This document shows, one piece after another, positions 1 through 9,407 of a stretch of 31,917 nucleotides of DNA. Below the pieces are notes generated by a model. It worked only from the letters and a program-made list of their open reading frames with translations, ran no database searches and was not told the DNA's origin. The position numbers and the translations under genes were made by a program. Within the stretch, counting starts at the first letter, position 1; every line of letters begins with the position of its first letter. Source of the stretch: Nemertoderma westbladi (lineage: Eukaryota > Xenacoelomorpha > Nemertodermatida > Nemertodermatidae); assembly GCA_032718475.1 (NCBI GenBank), contig JAUCBJ010005215.1, positions 1 to 31,917 on the forward strand, written 5' to 3'.

Positions 1-358
1 AGCAATCGACAGTTGTCCAATTAAGAGTCGGTTGGCCATAGTGGATATATTTAACACGTCCTGATTGGAAGTTACAAGGGAAAGTGTACGGAGTTAATTC
101 CCCAATCAGAGGTCTTTCATGAGAAGGTTGGCTTTTAATCACATAAACACTACAAGAATCCTCGGCTAATACATGTATGAGGAGATCTTTACGAGGGTCC
201 AGATTATAGGGTCTCCCTCGCGGTACTGTTATGGGATTGTTACCAACTATTATATGTTCAGGTTGCCAACTCTTCACCAAGAGACCCTTGAGGATCAAGG
301 TCATTAGGATGGTTACCTTGGTAACTTGTGGATGGCTACCTGATCTAGATGACGCCAT
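1..358 (-). CDS. First coding exon of a FREM/ECM3-like (FRAS1-related) extracellular matrix protein, partial
   Basis: The minus strand is open from an ATG at 358 to the window edge (119 codons, no stop). An in-frame TAA sits directly before the ATG, and the context is favourable (A at -3, G at +4). Residues about 15-29 (VTILMTLILKGLLV) look like a signal-peptide core after a polar start. The following stretch has the pattern I associate with the N-terminus of FREM proteins: VPRGRPYNLDP, then DSCSVYVI, then LTPYTFPCNF, then VKYIHYG. This means paired cysteines, an L-T-P-x-x-F-x-C block and a V-K-Y-x-H-x-G block. FREM/Fras1 proteins are secreted basement-membrane proteins; sea-urchin ECM3 is a relative. 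The exon continues to the left. The family call is from memory of the motif pattern and was not searched. Two ATGs lie just upstream, at 367 (three codons, ending at the main start) and 364 (out of frame, overlapping it). Confidence 0.68.
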   Translation of the reverse strand, partial: MASSRSGSHPQVTKVTILMTLILKGLLVKSWQPEHIIVGNNPITVPRGRPYNLDPRKDLLIHVLAEDSCSVYVIKSQPSHERPLIGELTPYTFPCNFQSGRVKYIHYGQPTLNWTTVDC

Positions 359-1139
359 TTACCATATCATCTAGGTAAATTCTCCATCATAATACTGATG
401 ACCTTTAATCAGCCAACCAATCATAGTAGCTCTTCGTAATAAGTATTTATTTCTATATTATGACAATTAAGCAACATTTATTGTGATATACATTACCATA
501 GTAGATTACCAAATTAGCATCACATCCACTGGTATTTAATATACTGAGTGAAGCAGACAACAATGGTAAAAATAGTTGAATAAACAAAAATTGTAATTTG
601 ATATTGTATAACTGCAGAATATTGGAAAAAAAAATTATTATTGTTAGTAATCAGTGTAAGTGATTAATCAATTCGTAAGCATAAAAAATATTAAAATGTT
701 CAGTTATCAAATTGGTTAGACAAACATCTGGAGGTCACCAGTTCGATAACACCTGAACGTCAAAGCTATAAACGTCAATGCCATTCAAAAGTTATAATAA
801 ACCAAAGTTGGTACACTATTTTGAAAAGAACTTCTCAGTTACATGGTATAAAGGCACATTCATCTACAACATGCCGGTTTTAACACACTCCTATTATAGT
901 GTGATTTATATAAATTTATTAAATTTCTACGAAATGGTTTAACCCTATTAAAAACGGTGGTTTTTTTTTTATTATAATTCTGAAACAAACGCAGTTGGGA
1001 ATCTGAAATTTTATGACTTTTCCTAAAAATCTATTGTCTTCCTAGTAATGAAAACCGTTTTAAAAAATATTGAGTAGTTTTCGAGTTATAGCACCATTTT
1101 TTAACCCTACTTTTGGCACTTTTTTTGAGACGTTTTTTG
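359..1139. other. AT-rich non-coding DNA upstream of the FREM-like exon
   Basis: No coding frame is visible. The part next to 358 should hold the 5' UTR, an intron or the promoter of the minus-strand exon, but I see no convincing TATA box or splice site. At 715-760 there is a short tRNA-like stretch (TTGGTTAGA, then CCAGTTCGATAAC like a B box) that may be a SINE relic; this is weak. A run of T lies at 961-970. Confidence 0.4.
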
Positions 1140-1159
1140 AAAATTACATTTCATTAAAT

Positions 1160-1700
1160 ATTAATTGTAACATCTCCATTTTTGATTTACACCGGTTTTT
1201 TGGTGTTTGCAATTGGATGGAATTCATATAAATTGATTTAGAAGTTTCAAACTTGTTTTTTTCGGCGGGTGCCAAATTTTGGTGCCAGCATAAAATTTTG
1301 AAATATGTCAATTTTGTAAATTGATTGTTTGAAACTTGTTTTTTACGCAATTGGGGTTTTTTGTGGTTCTGGTTTCGATGAAATATATACGAGTTGCACC
1401 AAGCGTATCAAACTTGTATTTTTCGGTGCTGTGTGTAAATTTTGGTGCTAGCACGAAATTTTGATTTTTGATGAAATTTATCAGTAGATAGTATCATCTT
1501 GTTTCTTGCGTTATATGGGTTTATGAGGGTCCTGAATCCGATGGAATCAATAAAAACAGCACTGGAGATCGCAAACTTGTACTTTTTGGTGATGGGTACG
1601 AAATTTGGTGCTAGCACAATAATTTGCCAAATTACGCCGAAAAATACAAGTAGCAATGATCTGGCATATTTGAAATGTATTCCATTAGAATCAGCGCCCT
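1160..1700. repeat. Diverged tandem repeat, ~162-bp unit, about 3 copies
   Basis: The word CAAACTTG recurs at 1248, 1409 and 1572, which is a spacing of 161 and 163 bp. Each copy is followed by a T-rich CGG block and then by a version of AAATTTTGGTGCTAGCA. Between copies lies a version of GATGGAATATATA. Weaker relatives continue to about 1980, where TTTTGGTGCTATAA occurs near 1954. Short open frames on either strand here only reflect the repeat. Confidence 0.6.
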
Positions 1701-2610
1701 AGAAAACCGAAAATGCGAATTTATAGCATCGTATAAGTGAATTAAAAATTTTGTGTTCTAACTGAAAAGTGCTGATTACTTGTTTTTTTTTCAATTTTTT
1801 CATACGCAGAGACGACTAAACAGGCATTTATGGTAATCATATCATTTTTTAATATTTTCCAATGTATTTTGCGCCCCAGAAAACCTGTATTGAAAAACAA
1901 TTAGCCGAAAAATGTAACTTTCAAATTTTGTGAAAATTGTGCACTACTTGTAATTTTGGTGCTATAATATTACCACCCCAGTACATTTTTTCGAAAATTT
2001 TTTTTTTCGGTCGGATCCAGACTAGTGATACCTACGTTCAAACAAACAATCAGACATTTTCCTTAATATTTGTAGATTTTAGAGGGAAGGGTCAATATGA
2101 CCCCCCCCCCCCCCCCCCGGTATTTGTACAGTATTTTATAGCCCGGTATTAATAGGGTTAAGATGATACCAAAATAATTTTTGCCAAATTGTTAGTTACA
2201 TTGTTTCGACTTAGGATGAGGGCAGTATAGAGTGGCATTTTAACATAAAACCCAAAAGTAATTTGTACCAGAACTACGACTTTTGGATCCTACATTACCT
2301 TGTTAACATCCGCAATAGTTTACGATATCAATTTACGGGTTATTTTTCGGAGGACAAGGTTTTTTGAGGGCGACAAATCCGATAGGCCGGGTTACATACC
2401 ACCACTTAGTACAGTAGATATCTTTTATAAGCTTCCAATATTGTACCAGCCAAAATTGCAATATAAATAGTTAAATGATAAGACAAATTTATTTTGTTCT
2501 GGAAAATAATTGATAAATAATTTGCAAAGTTAGTTTAGTTAATCGAGAATTCGTTGGACTAGAGATTGTTTGTACCACAGCTGCGGTAAACCCCACAGTT
2601 ACGGTTGGGT
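1701..2610. other. AT-rich non-coding stretch with an 18-base C run
   Basis: No gene is seen. The notable feature is an uninterrupted C18 tract at 2101-2118. The rest is AT-rich single-copy-like or old repeat DNA. Confidence 0.4.
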
Positions 2611-2853
2611 GCAAACTTCGCCCGCATCCAACATTCGCCCGGGGGAAACCTTCATCCGCAAGGCAATCTTCGCCCGCGAGCAACCTTCGCCCAATAAGTT
2701 TTGTGTTAGAAACCATTTTAGTTACCAATAGAGGAAAAGGAGCAGGTTACAGAGGCGGCTTTTTCTAACCAAAACAATAATTGTTTAGTGGGCGATAGTT
2801 GCTCGCGGGCGAAGATTGCCTGCGGGCGAAGGTTTCTCGCTGGCGAAGTTTGC
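2611..2853. repeat. Long inverted repeat with CTTCGCCCGC motifs (foldback/MITE-like)
   Basis: The left arm (about 2611-2714) starts GCAAACTTCGCCCGC and holds several CTTCGCCCGC-type decamers. The right arm (about 2760-2853) ends GGCGAAGTTTGC and is its reverse complement with mismatches. The arms also share GCAATCTTCGCCCGCGAGCAA. A spacer of about 45 bp separates them. No open frame or clear target duplication is visible. It is best read as a foldback element or small MITE. Confidence 0.6.
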
Positions 2854-4747
2854 TGTGTACCATAGTTGTTGCTATGTAAAATGTAAATCCATGTTACTAA
2901 AGAAAAAAAAGAAATACATTGAAAGTGATCCGTATAATGCATTATTTTTATCGAATTTTTGGGGACATTGGCAAAATAAATTTGGTCAATTAGGTTGGGA
3001 TGAATTGCGAATTAGTTATGGGCAATGTGAATTATACTAGACTTTCTGCCATAGACATTTAGGTCTGTCTACCATTTGATTTTATTATCCTAATTTCATT
3101 CCAAATGTTTTTGTTTAAAATCCTCCCATGAATAAAAAGCAACATTAGTATGGCAGTATGGCAGTATGGAGCTGTGGACTTTTAAATAAATTCATTAATG
3201 AGTACTGTAGGTATCTGCGATATAGTGATAGTGTAGGCCTATTTGAGTGGGTATTTATTTACATGGGGTGAAATACATGTGCAGGTTTTGGTAATACATA
3301 AATTAACATGAATTTAATTTCCTGTTACTTGGAGTCCGGGTGATTTATGTATGCACCCTAGACGAAACATAATGAACTGCATTGGCTTGTATCAAATAAT
3401 ACTGTAAGAAGGCCTAGAGTGAATTATAATGCAACATCTGTTTACTTTATTCCAGAACATATGAATAGAACAACATCTTAAAAATGCAAGTTAATATTAT
3501 TATTAAAACAATAATTATTTCGGTACGTATAATTGTAATTGTAGATTTCGATTTATTTAGATTATTTTGAATCCTTAGGGCGGATTACATTATTGCGGAC
3601 TCTTTAAAGCGTTATTATATTTGCGGGGCTCCATTCACTACACTAAATAAAATCAATACATTAATTATTACATACATTCATATTTAGAATTTTTTTATTT
3701 TTATTTTTTTATACAAGTATTAGATTATAAGTCGGGAGGGAATGTTTTACGGTGGGTGTCGGTGGTGAGAATGCAGTAGTGACAATGGAAAATAGAATAT
3801 AACAGTATATCATGTATAGTTGGTAGAGGTGACTACGAATTACTTTCATTTATCAAGAAAAATTGGAATCCTGTAAAATAATATTAATATTTGTACAAAC
3901 AAAGTTGATTGTCACAATATTAACGCAATGTATCTCATGCAATGAGTAATTATTATTGGACGACGATTCAAACAAAGTTAAAATTATTTTATAATGAACT
4001 TTTGAAATACTTTTTTAAATTTTTTGTAGTGTATTTGGAAAAGGTAATATTTAAAAATATATATGAAATCACATTCATAACATTAAGTTGTGAAAAAAGT
4101 TATTTGCCTACCTTTTTAAGAAACAATGTAGCTAAACCAGGGTGCTGCAATGAAAGTTGCAACGTGCGGGGGGGGGGGGGGGGTGCAATAAAACATGTTT
4201 ATGAAACAAAACTGGCAAGTGAATTGCGTGCCTTAATGCGTGCAGCAGTAGGCCTACTACTGTACATTAAAAGAAGGTAGTAGTGCAGTAGTATGGCTAA
4301 AAGGTTCACCCAGCTAACCTGTCCATGTAATTTGTGTAGTATCTAGGATAGCTAACTCAATACAAATCGATAATTATGTGACATTTACAGGGCAGGGACG
4401 CATCTGATGACAGTTCCAATTAATATTGGGAGATTGTGACAATACGAATGGCCAGTCGAAATGTACCGGTAGTATGGATGTGAGGAATACGCCTAATTTA
4501 CTTCCGGTATTTTCTGCCAAAGTGAGGCAGATAAATTATAGGCCTTCAATTACTATTCATGAAGGGATGAATTCATAGGGACATAAAGAAAAAGGTGTAG
4601 TTGTGATTATTTAGATATTATTATAATATTTTTTATATATTGATATTGATTTTCAATTTTATTTTCGTTTAACTTTTAATTATTTGTTTACAGCATTTCT
4701 TTATTATTAACTTCCTTTTATATTTTTAATAAACTATAATATAATTA
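2854..4747. other. AT-rich non-coding region
   Basis: No gene is seen. Two items stand out. At about 3015-3050 is a short relative of the GCCCATGTGAAG repeat found at 6.4-7.5 kb (GGGCAATGTGAATTATACTAGACTTTCTG). At 4168-4183 is a G16 tract. AT-rich microsatellite-like stretches are common. Confidence 0.4.
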
Positions 4748-5362
4748 GCTGTCGCTGTTTCCAGGGACTGGCTTAATGTCGCACTGCCTTCATCAACTCT
4801 TGGGCTTCGTCTCTCAGACAAGCAGTTTGGAATCGCAGTCTCTCTCCGTCTAGGTGCACCTGTATGCTCCCAGCACATTTGCGTGTGCGGCACCTTAGTT
4901 AACAACACGTCAAATCATGCCCTTGTTTGTAAACACACCAAGAGCCGAAATGCACGCTATTCGCTGCTGAGATGCCTTCAACCCTGGAGCCAATAGGATT
5001 ATGCAGCCCTTCCTGCAAGCGACCAGACTCTGTTAAAGAAGTAAGCCGCTAGAGGGGGACTTTACATGCTCACATAGATTGGCTGCATCATACTCATCTT
5101 CTACTGGATTAGAGATGGATCCTCAATTGCTGATCTAGTGGAGTCTAGAAAGCTCGATAAGTACAAGGAGCTATCTAATAGTTACATCGTGCAGACAGTT
5201 GCTTTTGAAATACTGGGTTGTATCGGCCCAAGTTCTTTGACAAACCTCAGAGAAGTTTGTAGACGGATTGAGACTAGCACGGGAAACAAACGGGCGGCTG
5301 AATTTCTCCCCAAACATATTGGGATCTGCATTCAGATTGGCAATGCCTCTTGCGTGACATAA
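4748..5362 (+). pseudogene. Fragment of a LINE-like polyprotein C-terminus (Cys/His domain), internally deleted
   Basis: The plus frame from 4748 to a TAG at 4994 holds the pattern WLNVALPSSTLGLRLS, then VSLRLGAPVC, a Cys/His cluster (CSQHICVCG ... HALVC), then SRNARYSLL. A second open piece ending at 5362 holds KLDKYKELSNSY, TVAFEILGCIG and IGICIQIGNASCV. These two blocks resemble, in this order, the C-terminal part of a polyprotein I know from invertebrate non-LTR-like elements. The region normally lying between them (an RPDG ... W-D-x-T block, possibly nuclease-like) is missing. About 120 bp of unrelated DNA with stops replaces it. The copy is therefore dead. The family assignment is from motif memory only. 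Confidence 0.5.
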
Positions 5363-6354
5363 TATTTTGGCTTCGGCGAAATGGAGGAGTACTGGGAGAG
5401 TCAAGGCTCCTCTAGATCAGACTGATGATATATTGGTTCTAAAGTTTGCCCTAAAATGTTAATCCCGTAACATTACTTCTTCCTTAGTTTGTCTTGTTGA
5501 TGTTGTTGACTTTTGACCCATTTTTGACACTTTTGACCCGTTTATCGTTGTTCTATCAGATCTGTATTTTGTTCAATATTGTTATTGTTTTATCGGTTCA
5601 GTAATTAGTCCTAAATATTTGCTGATCTGCATGTTGTTAAATTCTGAAATATTTTAATATTAGGTATAAATACTATAATATATTATAATATAATATTAAA
5701 TAAACTAATATTTTTTAGATATTGATTTTCAATTTTATTTTCAACTATTAATTATTTTTGTTCAACAACAATTCATTATTATTAACTTGCCTTTAACGTA
5801 TTACGCTGTACAGTACTAAGTTAATGTACATGTACAACTTAATTAATGTCGATTTGTACATTGTGTATATCAATACCGCGGTAAGAATAATTTACCGGTA
5901 AATTTACCGGAGTATTTTACCGGTAAAACCCTTTTAGCAGTAGTAAATTATATTATAGGTATTTATAAATAATGACAGGCATATGCAGGCATACATAGGC
6001 ATATTCTACGGAAAATAGGCTTTAATGTTTGATGAACGGTAAACTCGACTTACAGAAATTTTGTCACATCGGATTCAATGCGATTATTTCTTTGTTTAGG
6101 CGCGTTAATAGTAGCAGTAGGCATTGGCTACTATTAATACAGTATATCCGGTTTGAGTTAATCTATACTATATATATATGATTAATATTCGTAACTACTA
6201 ACACATAAATTCACTGTGCTTATTAGATTATATTACATTTTATATTTTACGTAACTGTGCCACGTGCTTCGCCTTATTTAATTTTTTTTTCTCTTGTGTT
6301 AATTTACGTTACTTTTGTTTTGACTACCTGTGTTGTATATTGTATTGCATACTG
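5363..6354. other. AT-rich non-coding DNA with a cluster of ACCGGT palindromes
   Basis: No gene is seen. At 5872-5936 three palindromic words occur in about 65 bp (CCGCGG, then TTTACCGGTAAA-type sites). Stacked TATAATAT repeats lie at 5665-5700. At 5505-5545 there are several TTTTGACC words. Confidence 0.4.
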
Positions 6355-6700
6355 TAATTCGCCCATGTGAAGAATACCAGGATTTCACTTTTCGGTCGAC
6401 TTTTTATTGGAATTTTACAGTATATATGAAGATTTTTTATTTTTTTTAATTTATCTTTATTAAGTGTTTTATATCGCTTATTTCTGTCTTATAACCTGTA
6501 CATATACTAATTTGTTTATTGTTTTGGTTATATTCAGCCCTTCTGTAACCTGTATTTTTGGTGAAAACCTTATTCTTCACATGGGGGTAACTGCAAAGTG
6601 AAATATAACGGCAGAAAGTCTGGTATACTTCACATGGGCCATTAATTTTAATATGTGTGCACTTTTGCCTGGAATAAAGAATAAATAAATAAATTTAATA
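6355..6700 (+). repeat. GCCCATGTGAAG inverted-repeat element followed by a LINE-type 3' tail
   Basis: The stretch opens with GCCCATGTGAAGAATACCAG (about 6361). Its reverse complement (CTGGTATACTTCACATGGGC) appears at about 6620-6640, so the piece is bounded by terminal inverted repeats. The following DNA ends in GCCTGGAATAAAG and an AAAT repeat (6660-6697), which looks like the polyadenylation signal and tail of a LINE or SINE. A related copy in the opposite orientation lies at 7374-7590. No coding frame is present. Confidence 0.5.
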
Positions 6701-7373
6701 ATTTTATTAATATTTAAAATATTATTGATAAAAGTTGAAAGAAAGATTATTCTACGTAGTATATACTTAATGGAATTAAGACGCCACCAGTAGTAGTGGT
6801 TAATAAAATAATTAATTACAGTTGTGAAGCCTCTGTGAATTATAAAATAAAATCCGTATGATAGGAATTTAATTAAAATAAGTTAGAAAATATATAAATA
6901 AATATAATGGGCAGCCACAGTTTCCCTTCTGTGCAAATATAGCACAACGCTTCTAAATATAATAGATTGTTACTAAGTGTAAGGTATGCGAAATCCAATG
7001 AGTTAACTGACAGCAGAGAGGCCAGCCAATCAGAGAGTAGAAATGGAGTTCCCTAATCCTTCACTCTGGCAGGATCTCTGTTGGTTGGCCTGGACCAAAG
7101 AGTTACTGAATAATATGGATTGTATTACACTCCCAGCATGCCGCTAATATAACCCACATAATATACAATAGATGGGCTATACAATAGTTAATATTAACTC
7201 AATAGTTAGTTATGGATAATGACAATACTAGATATGGCACAACGCGATGGGGTGGTAATGATCAATGAAACGCAGTGAATCTGAATCATTGTACGCTGAT
7301 CTATATGTTGTGAAAAATAGTTAAAGCCTGCATGCTGCTGTATATATTGTATAATAAAAAATGGATGTTACTT
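6701..7373. other. AT-rich non-coding DNA with a small inverted repeat
   Basis: An imperfect inverted repeat spans about 6988-7125. Its inner arms are AGGCCAGCCAATCAGAGA (7026 onward) and TCTCTGTTGGTTGGCCT (7074 onward). It may be a small MITE. No gene is seen. Confidence 0.35.
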
Positions 7374-7590
7374 TGGTGATGGGCCAATGTGAAGTATACC
7401 GGACTTTCTGCTGTTATATTTAACTGTGCAGTTTACCCCCAAGGTGAAGAATACTATAAAACCACAGGTTTCAGAAGGGCTAATTCTAACTAAAACAATA
7501 AACGAATAAGTATCTATACAAGTTATATGACAGAAATAAGCGCTATAAAATACGTATAGATGATAGAAAAAATATAAAATATTGAGGGTC
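7374..7590 (-). repeat. Second copy of the GCCCATGTGAAG element, inverted
   Basis: The segment is the reverse complement of about 6470-6650 with moderate divergence. Shared words include CCAATGTGAAGTATACC, ACTTTCTGC, TTATATTT, CAGAAGGGCT, AAAACAATAAAC and GACAGAAATAAGCG. The two copies form a separated inverted repeat with about 720 bp between them. Confidence 0.6.
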
Positions 7591-7599
7591 TTGGGTGGT

Positions 7600-7889
7600 C
7601 ATTGGCACCAGACTGTCTGGGTGACACCTCCCAATTAGGCTAATTAGACCCTAATTGACGGGTGTCATCAATTAATTAGTACATTTAATCCCTAATAGGT
7701 GTCTTACGACTCCTAATTAAGGTTTAATGGATTATCCTAATTAATCAGACCGATTAGCACCCTAACACCCAATGGGTCATGAGTGTTGTCTAACCATCGC
7801 AAAGCCGACCAAACGGATGTCATAAGTGACACCTCTGCTCTTTCCTGCTACTACTACTAGGATCGGCATGCTGCATTGCAGCTGCATTT
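7600..7889 (-). other. Probable 3' UTR of LINE-A, rich in CTAATTA words
   Basis: This lies directly downstream, on the minus strand, of the LINE-A stop codon near 7890. It has no open frame. It contains many CCTAATT / TAATTAG words between 7635 and 7750 and an inverted pair TGACACC / GGTGTCA (about 7621-7668). The exact end of the LINE is not visible. Confidence 0.35.
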
Positions 7890-8212
7890 TTAAGAATGCT
7901 GTGCCGGCTTATCGACAAAATTGCACCGCCACAACTCCCTATCACCCATGACATTTGCTAGATCATCCGCATCTTCAAGGCCAGTGTCCTTTAAGATGCG
8001 TCTCAAGAAAGTCATGGGCTGTCCACCATGCTTATTCACTCCATGAGGCTGCCAAAGTACAAGATTATGCACTGGCTGGTCCTCACGGCGAAAGCAATGT
8101 CCTGCAAAGCGGAGGCGATTTTGTTCTAGTGTCAAGCTTGGGGGAACCAATGAGACACCTCCAATGTTATATAGTGTCTGGTTGGAGATGTGTGCATTGA
8201 ACTTGACACAAT
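7890..8212 (-). pseudogene. LINE-A fragment 4: C-terminal domain of a non-LTR retrotransposon
   Basis: The minus frame shows RLRFAGHCFRREDQPVHNLV, then GGQPMTFLRRIL, DTGLEDADDL and GDRELWR. This is the C-terminal block found after the RT in many RTE/CR1-type invertebrate LINEs. It ends at a stop near 7890. Its upstream edge is the Gypsy-1 insertion site at 8212/8213. The same frame resumes on the far side at 14369, with ACAAT duplicated on both sides. A second copy of this region, expanded by a minisatellite, lies at about 25007-25440. Confidence 0.75.
8208..8212 (+). repeat. Target-site duplication ACAAT, left copy, of Gypsy-1
   Basis: ACAAT lies directly before the 5' LTR start (TGAGAGATACTCG). 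The same five bases follow the 3' LTR at 14365-14369. Removing one copy together with the element puts the LINE-A reading frame back in phase. Confidence 0.85.
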
Positions 8213-8288
8213 TGAGAGATACTCGCTTTTGCCATGGCCTCAACCGACTGACCCTAGCTCTACTGTACTATAGATACCTACCGGTACT

Positions 8289-8297
8289 TTGTGGTTA
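8289..8297. repeat. 9-bp target-site duplication of the MITE (TTGTGGTTA, left copy)
   Basis: It is identical to 9011-9019 on the other side of the MITE. The uninterrupted 3' LTR has one copy of the site. Confidence 0.85.
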
Positions 8298-9010
8298 GGA
8301 TATATCTTTTTACAGAACACAGCAGAACACAGTAGAACACAGCAGAACACAATAGAATACAGGCGGAACATAGGCGAACACAGCTGTAATTAAAATCTAT
8401 ACCAAAAAATAACACACTTGGGAAAGTACCGGATTTAATCATACAACTGTAAGATGTCAATTACATATTTAAATTAAATGGCGGTTTTTCATATCCTCCA
8501 AAATAAATTACTTCTCATTATCCTGTAACCATGGAGAGTTGGTTAGTTCTACAGCAGTACAGTACCGGTAGCTGAGTAGGCCTACATCAGTACATTGGTA
8601 ATATACTCTACACTGTGCCCGGTATTTGCCGGTAAATGCCTACATCTGTCTGCCTGTACAATGTACAGTCTGTCAGTCTGTACATGTCTCTACAGCACTA
8701 GGCCTACTGCAGTACTGGAACAGGCTGACAGGCAGACTGCTGGACTAGTAACAGGTACAGGCCTAACCGAACAGCTGATCGGGCAACTCTCATCAGGTAA
8801 TTTATTTTGGAGGATATGGAAAACCGCCATTTAATTTAAATATGTAATTGACATCTTACAGTTGTATGATTAAGTCCGGTACTTTCCCAAGTGTGTTATT
8901 TTTTGGTGTAGATTTTAATTACAGCGGTGTTCGCCTATGTTCCGCCTGTATTCTATTGTGTTCTGCTGTGTTCTACTGTGTTCTGCTGTGTTCTGTAAAA
9001 AGAACTATCC
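8298..9010. mobile_element. Non-autonomous Mutator-like MITE with 213-bp terminal inverted repeats
   Basis: The left TIR (8298-8510) and right TIR (8798-9010) are equal in length and about 97% identical by eye. The outer ends are GGATATATCTTTTTACAG and the reverse complement of CTGTAAAAAGAACTATCC. The 9-bp duplication TTGTGGTTA flanks it (8289-8297 and 9011-9019). The 3' LTR has a single TTGTTGTTA at the matching place, so this is a clean insertion. Each TIR carries about five AGCAGAACAC-type decamers near its end, like transposase-binding repeats. The 287-bp centre has no open frame of note. A 9-bp duplication plus long TIRs fits the Mutator superfamily. Confidence 0.85.
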
Positions 9011-9165
9011 TTGTGGTTATGGGGTGTTACCGGTATTGAGCCTTACCTAGCTGCCTTGGCATTACTTCTGTACAGTGTTACTGCTGTTTATATTACCCTG
9101 TTACCTGATTATATGATATTGCATGATTGATATTGTGATATAGAACCACAACCGAGTTCTTAAGA

Positions 9166-9407
9166 TGGCGCAGTTGCTGTAGTTTGCAACCTTCTGCCTG
9201 CCTACAGCCCAACAACACTACAATAAACTGTTTAAATCTGAATTCAGGAATGCAGAACTCCCCAAAACAGCTAGGCTTACACTGATACTGCTGAATACGG
9301 TTAGACTGACGCATGGAACGCTGATACGGTTGGTTTACACAATTTTTTTTTACTGCCTATTCCATATTCCGGTACTAGGCCTAATCATTCTGTTCCAATA
9401 AACTGTC
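9166..9407 (+). other. Gypsy-1 leader with primer-binding-site candidate
   Basis: The first bases after the LTR, TGGCGCAGTTGC, begin with the TGG expected from a tRNA CCA end. The priming tRNA is not identified. The rest is untranslated leader before the gag ATG at 9408. Confidence 0.5.

Larger units (their letters stand above)
8213..9165 (+). repeat. Gypsy-1 5' LTR, interrupted by a MITE
   Basis: The LTR begins TGAGAGATACTCG and ends CCGAGTTCTTAAGA. Without the 713-bp MITE and its 9-bp duplication it is the same length as the 3' LTR (about 231 bp). Its 3' end is GA rather than the usual CA. The MITE splits the LTR after CCGGTACT. Confidence 0.88.

Noticed and set aside
312-325. GTTACCTTGGTAAC, a good match to an RFX X-box
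   Set aside because: It lies within the predicted signal-peptide coding part of the FREM-like exon, so the palindrome is more simply coding sequence.
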